DNA of 64,000 bases from Macrosoma leucophasiata. Lineage: Eukaryota; Arthropoda; Insecta; Lepidoptera; Hedylidae. The position numbers and the translations under genes were made by a program. Positions 1 through 10,446 of this stretch are shown here, in pieces. The notes beneath the pieces were generated by a model, which saw nothing but the letters and a program-made list of their open reading frames with translations, made no database searches and was not told where the DNA came from. Every line of letters begins with the position of its first letter. Positions within the stretch are counted from its first letter, which is position 1. Location: contig JAWQUS010000004.1 of the NCBI GenBank assembly GCA_036365455.1, positions 3,355,501 through 3,419,500 on the forward strand. Reading direction: 5' to 3'.

Positions 1-129
1 CTTGAGTAGCTTGCGTCTCACTACTGCAGCACCGCGAGAACCACTTAGGAGCCTCGTCGATGCGCATGTTTGTGTGAGTGTGCCGTTTCAACGTTTTGTG
101 CGTAGTTTTCATAGTGTTCATATTTGTAC

Positions 130-188
130 TGTGCCTTTGGCGGCAGATAGGTTAAGTTATGCGGTGGTGCTTACGCCCTTGTACCAGT
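130..188 (-). repeat. RepA fragment (type II)
   Basis: The 5' head of RepA in antisense: 'ggcggcagatag', then 'gcggtggtgcttacgccc', ending 'accagt'. The rest of the element is missing. It lies inside a short open frame at the window edge (2-253) that I do not regard as a gene. Confidence 0.6.
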
Positions 189-438
189 ACTCGCTCGATA
201 AAGTTCACTCACAATCAGTCATCCCAATAACTAGAAAAGGATTGCGTTTGTAATTAGAACATTCAAAGACCATAATGTCGGCAATAAGCGCCTGTAACAT
301 CGTCCAACTTGTCGGCGTTCTGTGACGCTAAACGGTGGGTCCCGACTTCGAATTCTTCGAATAACTCCACAAATGCCTGTTTGTATTTTAATTTAATTTA
401 TTGACTGTAATTTGTGGTAGTTTTAAAAGAAAAAAAAA
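189..438. other. Stretch with no recognised feature
   Basis: AT-rich intergenic sequence between a RepA fragment and a RepH copy. I see no coding signal or repeat shared with the rest of the window. Confidence 0.5.
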
Positions 439-869
439 ACGGCCAATTCTCATTCAGACTCATGCATCGAAGGTTCCGTACAAACCTATAGGTGTGTAAA
501 AAATGTTTTATTATATGAAGTAACTAAATATTTACGGTTTTCGCAATTTTTCCTTTATTTGTGCTATAAGATATTGCTTTGTACCAAATTTCAAGATTCT
601 GAGTTCACTGGAAGTACCCTGTAGATTTTGAATTGAAGAATTTGCGCCATAAATGGCTGTATCTTTTGATTAAGTTGGCTTAATAGTAAAATTTTTATTA
701 CTATTTACAACTCAAAGGGACAGTGCAACTGAGTATTTGATATGAATTTCTGCTTAATACCTCCCCGCGTTCCTGAGAAAAAGGGTCTTGATAGACAGAC
801 GGACGGATGGACGGACAACAAAGTGATCCTATAGCCCTTTTTTACTTGAGAGGTACGGTACCCTAAAAA
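439..869 (+). repeat. RepH element, older copy
   Basis: It starts 'acggccaa' and carries 'gaaggttccgtac' near the start and 'tacggtaccctaaaaag' at the end. The same plan, with inverted subterminal gggttccgta/tacggaaccc, appears in the copy at 14959-15588. A degenerate GACGGACGGAT tract sits near 795-825, where the other copy has GACA repeats. Elements of this layout are common in Lepidoptera. The class is not clear from sequence alone and no ORF survives. Confidence 0.6.
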
Positions 870-1085
870 GGGCTAGTTCTTTTTCTTTTTGAGTTCATGT
901 GAAAACTTTTAAGTGGAGTTCTTGTTGCATTCTTAAGTTTATGGTGAGAAAGCAAAGAGTTGATTTTGATCGTTTGTGCCAAGAGTTATCTATTTAAAAA
1001 TATCGAAGTTAAGAAGTTTACTGTCTAAGTAGATAGTCTAGTGATAATAGGCCATAGCAGCAAAGCATAGGATTATTTATTTTTT
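870..1085. other. Stretch with no recognised feature
   Basis: AT-rich sequence between RepH and a RepB-like fragment, with no coding signal. Confidence 0.4.
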
Positions 1086-1146
1086 CCGAAATATCCCAAT
1101 GCTACTCTCCAAGTTTTGGAATGTACCCGGAGATGTCAAAGTGTCG
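1086..1146 (+). repeat. RepB fragment, degraded
   Basis: 'gaaat' followed by 'ggaatgtacccggagatgtc' matches the mid-3' part of RepB ('ggtaatgtgcccggagatgg') with several changes. No tRNA-like head is present. Confidence 0.4.
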
Positions 1147-1191
1147 ATTTCTATTTTGATATAAAATATTTAGGTAGCGTCGTGTCGTGCA

Positions 1192-1460
1192 ACCCCATCG
1201 CCACTAGCGGATGAATTTTTTTCGAGTGGAAGAGAATCCTTCAGCTGGTGTCAGTCAACCGAACAATGGCGGTCTCAACCATTCCAATGGCGCGATAGTA
1301 AATGCAATAACGTAAGATGAGCAACAGCGTCCAGCGATAAATCTACCATTGCGATCGCCAATCCGCATGCCAAGCGTGGAAATAATGGAATATCCCCCTT
1401 TTAGCAAGGCTTTTTTCAGCAGTGGACGTCTTTCGGCTGAAACGATGATAATGATGATGA
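1192..1460 (+). repeat. RepC copy with (TGA)n tail
   Basis: It contains 'gccaatccgcatgccaagcg' and ends 'cagtggacgtctttcggctg' followed by a TGA/ATG-rich microsatellite. That layout fits the 3' tail of a non-LTR retrotransposon. Related copies are at 7969-8203, 13715-13876, 30278-30459 and 54980-55088. A RepA 3' fragment abuts the tail. The clade is not determined. Confidence 0.55.
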
Positions 1461-1532
1461 CCTATAGGCTGCAGTTTTTACTTACCATCAATGTGAACTT
1501 GTTTGTGCACCATCATTATATTAAAAAAAAAA
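1461..1532 (+). repeat. RepA, 3' end with poly(A)
   Basis: Reads 'cctataggctgcag', 'caatgtgaact' and a terminal run of ten A. It is the last 70 bp of RepA in sense, 5'-truncated. Confidence 0.65.
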
Positions 1533-2202
1533 CTTATTTGCATTACACTTTTAAAAACAATCTGACATCAAACAATGGAGTATGTGATTGAAATAATCAA
1601 GCAAATGATTCTCAAACACTACGAGGCTAAGACCGATAATTCAGGAATATATCGCTAATAATAAACCGTAAACAAACTCAAAGGCAGCGAACATTGAAAG
1701 CCAGTTTGTGTAATGTCATGGTCCTATTTAAAAGCGTACCCGATGTAAAGAATACGCGTGACGAAAAATTGCATTTTTTTACAGTAGGGAGTTGCTTTTT
1801 GGGTTTCGTAAAGGAAATATCTCTGTCGGTCCATTGATCACAGTCGATTTTGGTGGTACATAATTATACAACATAGCAAATTTAAGTATGTGGAACTTCG
1901 TGGGATCGAGTCCGACTAAAACTGGTCCCTTTTTATGACATCTGGTTTCTAGTGAAATTTTGAATATTAACAAAATAGTAAAAGTCCTTAGGAGGACTAG
2001 TCTACAAATAAGGCAAGCTCTTAGGTACTCTTTCGTGTTTTCAAAAAGTCTCTCTATTTTATGACGTATTTTCTTCTGTTCCTGATATCTGAGTTACGTT
2101 AATATTTACTTGCTTATCTCCTAACGATCACTTTGTATAATTTTTGCTTCACAAAACGTCTAATAAGGACTGATCCCGCTTTTAGTTCCTATCTTGTGAG
2201 GA
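1533..2202. other. Stretch with no recognised feature
   Basis: AT-rich sequence. A 64-codon antisense frame at 1779-1973 shows no family I know. Confidence 0.5.
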
Positions 2203-2296
2203 GGTTTCGTTAATTTTAGTAAGTATCCCTGCGCAAACAACTCCTTACGATTGAACCTGGATTGCTTATTCGATTGCTGTACCATAGACGGTATTA
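2203..2296 (+). repeat. Local direct repeat, copy 1
   Basis: 'gttaattttagta..tatcc', 'gcgcaaacaac' and 'ttcgattgct' recur in the same order at 2795-2885. The two copies are about 90 bp and diverged. Confidence 0.6.
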
Positions 2297-2335
2297 TTAC
2301 TATGCATAATACATCTAGTTTTTCTATAATATTCT

Positions 2336-2550
2336 ACTAGAAGCCCACACCGGCTTCGCACGGGTGCAATTTAGGCACTAACATAATATTGCGACTATAA
2401 ATTGAGATGTGAACTATCCTATTTTTCAAGTTTGATTAAACTGTGATTTTAGTCGAACTCAAAGTTTGATCAAAATCAGTTAAGTAGTGTAAGAGTCCAT
2501 CGCGGACAAAATTAAATAACGAGATACGAGATTTTTACATATACGTATAG
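2336..2550 (+). repeat. LINE 3'-tail-like repeat ('ccggcttcgcacgggtg')
   Basis: Starts 'actagaagcccacaccggc' and continues 'ttcgcacgggtgcaat'. Tails opening this way belong to RTE-like non-LTR elements common in insects. No coding part is present. The clade assignment is inference. Confidence 0.5.
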
Positions 2551-2794
2551 TTAATCTTTTTGTAATCTTACTGGGAAAAGAGAAGCCTTTTTGTACTGTA
2601 ATGAATTTATTTCGCCTAAATAGGGAAAGTTATTAAGACTATCAATTATACTATGTCACTGAATTTGACCAACTTAGTTAATTGATTTGAGTATCTTTGA
2701 ATATAACTAAGCCATCCCTTAACTAGAAAATTATTTTCAAATTAATGACTAATTCCGCTAAAAGTTTGTACCTTGCAAACATAATTTGAGGTCC

Positions 2795-2885
2795 GTTTCC
2801 CGTTAATTTTAGTATCCATACGCAAACAACGCATTACGATTCAGCCCGGGTCCCTTAATTCGATTGCACCAAAAACGGTGTCATT
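2795..2885 (+). repeat. Local direct repeat, copy 2
   Basis: Second copy of the 2203-2296 unit ('cgttaattttagtatccat', 'acgcaaacaacgcattacga'). The RTE-like tail lies between the copies. Confidence 0.6.
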
Positions 2886-3509
2886 GGACGACCGTTGCAC
2901 ATGCATTTGCCTCTAATCTCACCGGACAGTTATCAGACGATAGCTGTTGGTGGATTTGTCTGACCTGGTCGTTCAATTTGGACGTGTTTGGGTTCATAGG
3001 ATTTAAAGCAATCTCACGGTATGTAAAAGCTTATTAGGCTATCCCTTTTGCAAACAGGCTTCTTGCCAAGCGGCGAATATTAGCGAGTTTTAGATAATTT
3101 TGGATGATTGAGAGGCTTAAGGACACCTTTAAGATAGGATTAATATTGTTTGCAGGTGAGTTCTTTGCGACGGAAGTTCATGAATTAATGTAGAAGAAAG
3201 TAAAATAAAATATTTGCAATAAAATATTTGGCACTCAATTCAAGTTTCTCAATTTGGGATCCTCCGATTTCTACCATGTGAGATTGCAGATATAGTGGAA
3301 TTCACGGCACGATTCGGTCCGATTATAGAGTTTTTTGGGCGAATTTACACGAGCTTACTGTTGTGGTATCGCTTTGTCAGTACTGAACTGGTGCGGTGAT
3401 AAAGCAAAATGCTATTACTATCAGAAACCGAATGCACGTGTGAAAGGTTTACACATCCCGGAAGTCTTCTTTGGCGTATTTTTTTTTTGGCTTATTGTAT
3501 TTATCTACC
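2886..3509. other. Stretch with no recognised feature
   Basis: AT-rich spacer. An 82-codon frame at 3335-3583 runs into the neighbouring RepA and is not a gene. Confidence 0.5.
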
Positions 3510-3785
3510 TTTTTTTTATGTTATGGAAGTGGCAAACAAGCATGCAGTTCACATTGATGTTTAGTGATGACTGCAGCCTATAGACACCCACAAAAAGACC
3601 AAGGTCGAAATGCAGATGCGTTACCACTCCTGAGGCCTAAGGTGTTATACCTCTGTGCCGGAAATTACAGGGCCGTACATTACCACCTGACCGGAACACG
3701 ATAGTGCTGAACACTACCATTTAGCGGCTAGTATATTAGGTAATGCGGTGGTGCCAACGCCCGTCACTGGAGCTCTACCACCAGT
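3510..3785 (-). repeat. RepA, nearly full length (type I)
   Basis: Antisense copy from the T run (3510-3517) to 'ccagt'. It carries the type I block 'ggaaattacagggccgtaca' and 'gcggctagtatatta'. About 10 bp around the GAGCTC head hairpin are lost ('cgcccgtcactggagctc'). Confidence 0.85.
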
Positions 3786-4870
3786 TTAAAATTACCTTTT
3801 CTGCCTATTAGGCAAGCTAATAGCCCCCACTGACGATCAGTTAAACTGATCAGTTGAACTGACGTAAAACTAAAAGAATGGCATTCATTACCAATTATTC
3901 GGAATACACGTGACATAAGATATTTGTGATCGTTGACATTCGATGACGTTAGATTCCTATATGATTATTTTCCAATTTATACGATAAAGTGACCTCAAAA
4001 AGGAACGACAGACGGTATTCTAGGGTATTTTAGCCAAGTTTGAGGTTTAAGAGCAACCAACTGGATATGTCAGTTCCTTTTGTCCGATATTGCAGTGTCA
4101 GGCACATCTATCTTTTTATTGTATAAGGAGATGTTGTTTTACTTTGGAGCCTCACACGATCGTACGAGATGTAAATATCCTTATCTCTACCAAGAATTTT
4201 AATCAAAAGTTAATAAATTGAAAACAATTACTATAGGAATAAATTAAAAACGCACAAAACGTGTGGCAAATGCATTACTGATGCAATGCATTTTTTATAC
4301 AAACGTAAACAAAACTTTGACATTCAACTCGCAATCTTGTAGACCTTGGTTACCATAGCCCTATGTCACTTCATTCGCTATAAAACGGCTTATATTAATC
4401 AATCTACAAACAAAAATAATCTCTTTCCCCGTGACATAAGACTGAGACTCTTTCACGGGCGTTCGGCGATTAGATCAATGCTGGACGATAAAGACCGGTT
4501 CATATGTGTAACTTGTATGTATCGAAACATGTTTTTACTGAAAATGGAAACTGGAAAATCGGTTCGTTCAATATGCCCTTGGCATTACTTGACACGCAAT
4601 GTGCGGTAAATATATAAATACAACTTGATGTTTTGACGCATCTTGCAAGAAAGTTGCTCGTTCACATCCTCCTGTTTATTTATGTGCTCCTGGTACTACG
4701 AATGTTCGAACGCAATGGTAACCAGGTTTTAACCACGCTTGATGGTAATTGCTCCTATTGCTCGCTGTGTTCGTACAATAGTTAGTTTTAAGGTTCCATA
4801 TCTTAGAAAGAAATAAGCCTTTAAAGTAAAACTATTTTTACGGATTTATCTCGCGTATATTAAACTAAAA
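3786..4870. other. Stretch with no recognised feature
   Basis: 1.1 kb of AT-rich sequence. A short self-complementary run 'gatcagttaaactgatc' lies near 3835. The 87-codon frame at 4346-4609 has no recognisable motif. Confidence 0.45.
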
Positions 4871-4886
4871 TGATTTTTAAAATCAA

Positions 4887-4911
4887 CCCGACGTTTCGGT
4901 CGCTTTTCAGC
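4887..4911 (-). other. Possible decayed hammerhead-like core
   Basis: On the minus strand, about 65 bp after the GIY-YIG stop codon, the sequence reads 'gctgaaaagcgaccgaaacg'. CTGA followed by GAAAC recalls a hammerhead ribozyme core, and Penelope-like elements are known to carry such ribozymes. The G of the CUGANGA core is missing, so self-cleavage is not expected. This is a weak pattern match. Confidence 0.2.
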
Positions 4912-4975
4912 TTCCGTGGTCCCGGGCAGACTGAGGTGACATTTGTCTGACAGAAGTTTGAAAAATTATATGTAG

Positions 4976-5467
4976 CTACCTCCATCGATTTCGTAAACGC
5001 CTTGCGTAGCGTTCAGGATTAACACAATAATTACTTATGGTATCTTGAGGTCTTGCAGACTGCTGCGGCTGGGATTTAATCTTGCTAAGTATGGGATCCC
5101 ATGATGTTGATAATCGCCATCCATCTTCTCTATTGAAATTTGGGTGTTTTTTAATTTCAATAGCCTCGCGTACCATTCGTGGAATGGGTTTGTGTTCTCT
5201 AGCGAGTATTTGAATTTTATCAAACCGGATGTAATGGTTTGGCTTATCCGCTATGTGTTCACAGACTGCAGACCTCCCTGTTCTTCGGTTTTTGACATCA
5301 GCAATGTGCTCTTTAACGCGGGTGGATACAGCTCTCTTCGTTTGACCAATATATGAGAGTCCACAATCACAATCTAATTTATAAATGCCAGAATTTTGTA
5401 ATGGAATATTACTTTTAATGGGTCTTAAATACTGATGAATCTTTTTATATGTAAAAATAGTTTTATT
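4976..5467 (-). CDS. GIY-YIG endonuclease domain, Penelope-like retroelement 3' end
   Basis: An open frame of 163 codons with no internal stop, preceded by TGA (5468-5470) and ending TAG. Counting from the first codon, it has NSGIYKL (25-31), CDC (33-35), SYIGQTKR (38-45), TRVKEH (49-54), RMVREAIEI (97-105) with the expected catalytic Glu, and NFNREDGW (110-117). These are the ordered motifs of a GIY-YIG nuclease domain. In animals such a domain fused behind a reverse transcriptase defines Penelope-like elements, where it cuts target DNA. No RT domain lies upstream (above 5470), so this is a 5'-truncated insertion with no start context; the first Met is residue 98. The lack of stops suggests a fairly young insertion. 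The fold is confident and the Penelope assignment likely. Confidence 0.75.
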   Translation of the reverse strand, partial: NKTIFTYKKIHQYLRPIKSNIPLQNSGIYKLDCDCGLSYIGQTKRAVSTRVKEHIADVKNRRTGRSAVCEHIADKPNHYIRFDKIQILAREHKPIPRMVREAIEIKKHPNFNREDGWRLSTSWDPILSKIKSQPQQSARPQDTISNYCVNPERYARRLRNRWR

Positions 5468-5470
5468 TCA

Positions 5471-6236
5471 ATGAGTGTAGCTCGCGAAAACCTAAGAACA
5501 TATCAAGCCTTTAAAGATTACTAGTGCGTCTGTCGATCTGATTCTGTCTGCACGTATTCTAAGTTTCTTAGCTAATTTGCTCTAAAAGTACTGGACTGAT
5601 AAGGTTGAATTTGAAGAAACTAAAAAAAAAGATTTCAAACATATTTATTTCATAATTTTAAAATAAATCTTTTAGAAATATTTTATAAGCAGGAGCAGAA
5701 AATATTTCTTAGCTATAGTCTAGGTTATATCTGCGGGTGTACCTTTATATGACAACTCACAATTGTGCATGCGACTCCAATGACACATGAAAACAAGAAA
5801 AAGGGAATGAACGATTTGATTTCCATTATCAACTCGCTTTTCAAGCCTTTTACCATGTAGACACAAGAACAATTAAAAATTATGGCAAATTCTTGTATGT
5901 GGCTACCGACAGTGCACGTGCGAGCCGGTGTGGTGCCTGTGATAATATCCTTTGTTTTGTGCCAACCCTTTTATTTTTCAAGGACTGCATTTGACCTTCG
6001 CAAATATTGTTCTTTGAGCACCGTTTTGCATATATTTCTTTACAGTTTTTGCATATTTAGTTGCTTATCCTCAGATTGTTCAGTGTGGAGAGAAAAAAAA
6101 AACGTAAAATCGTTTTTGCTGATGGGGTTGGCAGAATTAAATACAAATACTCATGCATGCAAACTCTTAAGCTTCGTAGCGTTAACAACCGTTCTATTTG
6201 TGAGGAGAAATAGAATCTCTTACAAGAGATCCAATC
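5471..6236. other. Stretch with no recognised feature
   Basis: AT-rich spacer. The 127-codon frame at 5882-6265 begins here, shows no domain and ends inside the 6237-6276 hairpin. I do not call it a gene. Confidence 0.5.
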
Positions 6237-6276
6237 AAATTTCTTGTTTATGGATACATCCATAAACAAGAAATTT
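6237..6276. repeat. Perfect inverted repeat, 18-bp arms
   Basis: Arms 6237-6254 ('aaatttcttgtttatgga') and 6259-6276 are exact reverse complements around a 4-nt loop. Pairing extends about 4 bp further with one G-T. Confidence 0.85.
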
Positions 6277-6348
6277 GGTTTATAACTATTTGACAAGTTG
6301 AATCTTGAAAATTTTATCATCCGTTTTCGGCTAGACTGTGGTTTAATT

Positions 6349-6781
6349 CAGTGGCCCGAAGTGTAACTTAAGTAAGGTCATCAGAGGCCCCGGGCATCAT
6401 TGGAGGCCCCAGTGCCAGCGTTGCCTTACAACCATTGACAACCCGGGCAAGAATATTTTGGCGCCCTCTTTTTGACATATGTCTTAAATTACCTAAGGAG
6501 CAAGCAAAATCGCTCGAGCAATATAAAAGTTTTACCCTCTCTGTTTCTGCGTGGCCTCTAAAAACTAAGAGGTGAGAGATTTATTACACATCAAAAAAAA
6601 GCGCGAGGAAAAAAAAAACTACATTTTCCTCAGAGGGCTCTAAAAATCTCTTAAAGTCGGGCCTCCCACGGAGCCACTGAACCACCCGAGCCTTCCTGGC
6701 TCAGTCGAGTTTTGGAGACCCTAGAACTGGAGGCCCATGGTAGATCGTCCCTGCCACCCTCCCCCCCTTAGTCCGCCATTG
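6349..6781. mobile_element. hAT-like non-autonomous DNA element
   Basis: The ends are CAGTGGC on the left and GCCATTG (reverse complement CAATGGC) on the right, of the hAT type. Flanking 8-mers gtttaatt (6341-6348) and gtttaaga (6782-6789) match at 6 of 8 positions, as expected for an aged 8-bp duplication. The interior is GC-richer than its surroundings and has no transposase frame. Confidence 0.5.
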
Positions 6782-6826
6782 GTTTAAGAATTGAATTTCC
6801 TTCATAAACTGTCTCAAAATGTAATA

Positions 6827-7056
6827 GACTGCAGCCTATAGACATCTACACAAAAGCTAGAGGTCAAATGCACATGTGTTGCCCTTGTTCTCCTTGAGAT
6901 CTTTGTTCTTGTCTCTGTGATAGTTACTAAAGAGCCCTACTTAAGCATCTTACCGGAACACGATAGTGCTGAACACTACCAATTGGCGGTAGATAGATTA
7001 GGTAATGCGGTGGTGCCTACGCCCTCGAGTCCCTACACAGGAACTCTACCACCAGT
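6827..7056 (-). repeat. RepA, 3'-truncated (type II)
   Basis: Antisense copy from 'gactgcagcctatagacat' to 'ctctaccaccagt', with 'ggcggtagatagattagg' and 'gccctcgag' (type II). The poly(A)-side 55 bp are absent. Confidence 0.8.
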
Positions 7057-7679
7057 AAATACTTATACGTTAAAATTTTTAATTCCCTGTAATGCATCGT
7101 GACAGAGGTTTATTCCCGTTGTCCCCGTGCGCCGTGTCCCCGTGAACGGGGACAGCAGTACTTTAATTAGTTAAATTAAGCCTACATTTCGTGATTGAAA
7201 AGAAAAAAAAATGAGAGGATAAATGTCGTTTTTCTTGCAGAAACTGAATTTCAACAATTTTGAGGTCGTTTGAATTTTAATTCTTTCAAAAGGTACGACG
7301 AATGCATGTCCTCTTAGTAAGTGTTCGAACCAGGTGCATGTCTCCACAAGGCTTTATAAGGCGAGGCGAGTTCTGTTTAGGCGACGCCATACTGTCTACT
7401 GCCTGTATCTGGCGATCTGTCACGGCGTGGTAAGTTTCTGGTTTGTGATTAATACGGTCATTTCTTTGTGTATCGATTTGGGTTACGAACAATACGTCTT
7501 TTATATTATTTCCTTTATTAATACGGTGTCCAGGTTTGCTCAGATTTCGGTACTGTGTCAAATAATTAATTGTTGAAATTTAAGACGATATTTAATGCCA
7601 TTAAAATACTACTTTGAAGATGTTGATAAAAAAATCTGTATTTTTAGATCGATAGACTAAAAATAACTTGGACGGAGGC
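7057..7679. other. Stretch with one short hairpin
   Basis: Mostly featureless. At 7134-7153 'tgtccccgt' and 'acggggaca' form a perfect 9-bp stem with a 2-nt loop. Overlapping small frames on both strands around 7290-7570 show no motifs. Confidence 0.45.
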
Positions 7680-7926
7680 TTTTTATGTCATGAAGGTGGC
7701 AAACAAGCATGCAGTTCACATTGATGTCAAGTGACGACTGCAGCCTAAAGACATTTACACAAAAACCGGTGCCACCCCTGAGTCCTTAGGTGTTTTGTCT
7801 CTGTGATAGTTATTACGGGGCCATACCGGAACTCGATACAATTTAGCTACCATTTAGCGGCAGATAAATTAGGTAATGCGGTGGTGCCTACGCCCTCGAG
7901 CTCCTACACTGGAACTCTACCACCAG
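7680..7926 (-). repeat. RepA (type II), full span with internal gaps
   Basis: Antisense from 'tttttatgtcatgaaggtgg' to 'ctctaccaccagg', with 'gtgatagttattacggggcc' and 'gcggcagataaatta'. About 40 bp around the 'atgcagatgcg' part are missing. Confidence 0.8.
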
Positions 7927-7968
7927 GCTAAAGTAAAGATACTATTGAAAACAATTCTTGGGATTTTA

Positions 7969-8203
7969 CTTTCATCACTCCAGCCGAAAAACGGCCACTG
8001 CAGGACCAAGCCTTTCCAAAAACGCCCAAAACAGTGGTGTGCGTCATTAGGGGAGGATATGCCACAATCGCCACGCTTGGCAGGCGGATTGGCAATCGCA
8101 GTGACGGTAGTTTTATTGCCGAATGCTGCTGACCGCTACCGTCCTATTGAAATGGAACCGCCATTGTTCGGTTGACTGATTGCACTAGTGGAAGAATTAT
8201 CTT
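7969..8203 (-). repeat. RepC copy
   Basis: Antisense to the copy at 1192-1460. It reads 'cgccacgcttggcaggcgga' and begins with the reverse of the 'cagtgg..ttcggctg' tail. It abuts a RepA copy on each side, so three retroposed pieces lie end to end. Confidence 0.6.
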
Positions 8204-8240
8204 GCAGTGGAAAATGGGTTTTACTTTAAACTTTAACTTT

Positions 8241-8408
8241 TGTACGGACCTGTAATTCCCGACACAGAGGCATAACACCTTAAGTCTGAAGAGTGGTAAC
8301 GCATCTGCATTTTAACCTCTGGTTTATCTGTGTGTATATAGGCTGCAGTCATCACTTAGCATCAATGTGAGCTGCATGATTGTTTGCCACTCTCATAACA
8401 TAAAAAAA
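8241..8408 (+). repeat. RepA 3' half with poly(A)
   Basis: Sense copy from 'tgtacggacctgtaattccc' to a 7-A tail. Middle bases are type I ('gacacagaggcataacacc') while 'aacctctggtt' is type II-like, so it is intermediate. Confidence 0.75.
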
Positions 8409-8963
8409 GACAAAAAAAGCATTGAAAAATATCGGGTAGCTTAAGATAGTGGGACATCCATTTACTAGTAAGTTTTTTTCCGTTGAATTATGGATACACA
8501 TGGTTTATGTATTGAAGCATACCGACCAGGTGCATATCTCAATAAGGCGAGACAAGTTCTGTTTTGCTGACATCACACTGTCTTTTAGGTTATTCTGTAA
8601 GAACTGAAGGACGTTTGGTTTTAATGAGTAAGTCTAAAACTTTTCATCTTCTTTCCGAAACTGTGCCTAAAGAATTCACATTTCGTCAAAGAGCCAAAGA
8701 TTTTATGTTTTTTCACCTATTTTTTTTAATTATTGCTCCGTCAGTATTGCACGTGCATGGTCGAAGCTTTTATTTATGCCCCTTTTACATGTTACTCAAA
8801 ATTTACAAACTGACGCGTCATGTGTGTGTGTGTATGTATGTTTGCATACATATATTTTTTATCTTGATTGACATGTATATCAATTGTTATTCACTTTAAT
8901 TTATTTTGTTTGTTTTTGACGTGTCATAAGAGGTGCCTGTCACTCTAAATGAATAAATGAGTT
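8409..8963. other. Stretch with no recognised feature
   Basis: AT-rich. A short TG/TA-rich tract lies near 8820-8880. The 111-codon frame at 8564-8899 has no recognisable domain. Confidence 0.45.
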
Positions 8964-9040
8964 TCTGATTATAGCAATGTAGGTGGGCACTTTACGCAAT
9001 ACAGTCGCATAAAGTGCCCACCTACATTGCTATAATTAGA
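8964..9040. repeat. 34-bp-arm hairpin
   Basis: Left arm 8964-8997 and right arm 9007-9040 pair with only two mismatches around a 9-nt loop (8998-9006). The core is 'tagcaatgtaggtgggcac' and its complement. It could be the end-to-end remains of a small inverted-repeat element or a fold-back RNA source. There is no coding content. Confidence 0.85.
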
Positions 9041-10016
9041 GACTATTTTATAATAGTTTTATAATTAAGAGTTTGATCAGTCTATAACTATTCAGTTAGA
9101 ACCATTTTATTAATATTGCTGTCGATAGAATCGACCATCTCAACTTTAATTGATATTAATTTGCATCTTTGATATGCATGCACCGGAACATTACCTGGTA
9201 ATTACAGAATTGCAACTAGCAATTGCATCTTGTTAACATTTTCTCTGTAGAATTAAGCTTATAGTCTCAAATTTCTGAAGTACTTACCGTCTTTAGTAAA
9301 AATAACAAGACATAAAACATCTTCTTAACTACAGACAAACAAAATGCTCAATACTGATGTAAATACAAATTTACTATCACCCAGAAAAGGTAGCAAAGCA
9401 AATATCATTTAAATTAACAAGCTATACGGAATTCCGATGGTTAAGGCATTCGTACATTCATGCCTGATTGTTGTTAATTGGGAATGTGTCACAGAGGTAT
9501 TCGGTCTTGTGCACATTAGTTACCTAGATAATTGTTTATTGTCGCCTCGAATGATTGTGCTTTCTATGATCAATTTATCATTAACATTGTTACCATTGGC
9601 TTTGTTCAATGCTATAAAAGTGAGTAGCAAGCAGTTCTCAATTATGGTAAGTGGATACTACAGTCTATTAGATACATTAAAAAAACTAAAGGTCTCAATT
9701 CGCAGCACGTATGATATTATAACATATCACTGATATTATCCAATGTTGCGAACTACGTTAGTACTAAAGACTGTCATTTTGTAGTAGTTAGGTAAATCAG
9801 ATACAAAAATACTGTTACAACGCTTTCAAACTTGGTTATTCAATTTTATCCAAAACCGCTATTGTAAATAACATTATAATTTAATTAAGAAATTGGAATT
9901 CAATAAGCTAATGCTATTTTTGAGCTCCATGAAAGGTAAATTAAGAATTAAATAACAATAACTTACGGGTGACATAAATACGTGCTAAAATTTTATTTTA
10001 TTGATAAAACAAAAAT
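9041..10016. other. Stretch with no recognised feature
   Basis: AT-rich. The 98-codon frame at 9437-9733 has no domain I recognise and no supporting signals. Confidence 0.45.
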
Positions 10017-10225
10017 ACTGTATCAAGGTGACATTATATCTCAAGCTGTATCTAAACTAATTAAGTTTTATTTCGAGAATCCACATCCAAAACGATTCTT
10101 AAAAATAACAATAACAATTCCCATTCGCTTGTAAAAAAGAAATCCGTGTAGCCGAAAATAAAAATTTCAAGTCATCTGTCATGTAACACAGTGACGGATT
10201 CCTCGCGTTTCCAACATACTGGAAA
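10017..10225 (+). repeat. Local duplication, 200-bp unit copy 1
   Basis: Contains 'actaattaagttttattt', 'caattcccattcgcttgtaa', 'gaaatccgtgtagc' and 'ttcctcgcgtttccaacata'. All recur in order at 10640-10850. Confidence 0.8.
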
Positions 10226-10446
10226 CACTATTAGGATCGATCCTCATCATACCCTCGATAGGAGGATCACGCCAATCTAAACACCGAACGATCTCTCAAT
10301 CAATCCGACCTAACATAACAAAATACAGGAAATGAAGATCGCAAGTCGGTCACATCTTTTTGAAAGTCTGATCGAAAAGCGGAACGGAGTAATTTGAATT
10401 CTATAAAACTTCAAATTAAAAGTGTCAAAAAACAATAAAAGAGACA

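Noticed and set aside
5882..6265. 127-codon open frame, the longest in the window
   Set aside because: No domain, no codon pattern or splice context, and it ends in a hairpin. It is expected by chance in AT-rich DNA of this length.
7334..7576. Overlapping sense and antisense small frames near 7.3-7.6 kb
   Set aside because: No motifs and no shared repeat; chance frames.
8964..9040. MicroRNA gene
   Set aside because: Pairing is nearly perfect over 34 bp with a small loop. Without expression data an inverted-repeat element is the simpler reading.
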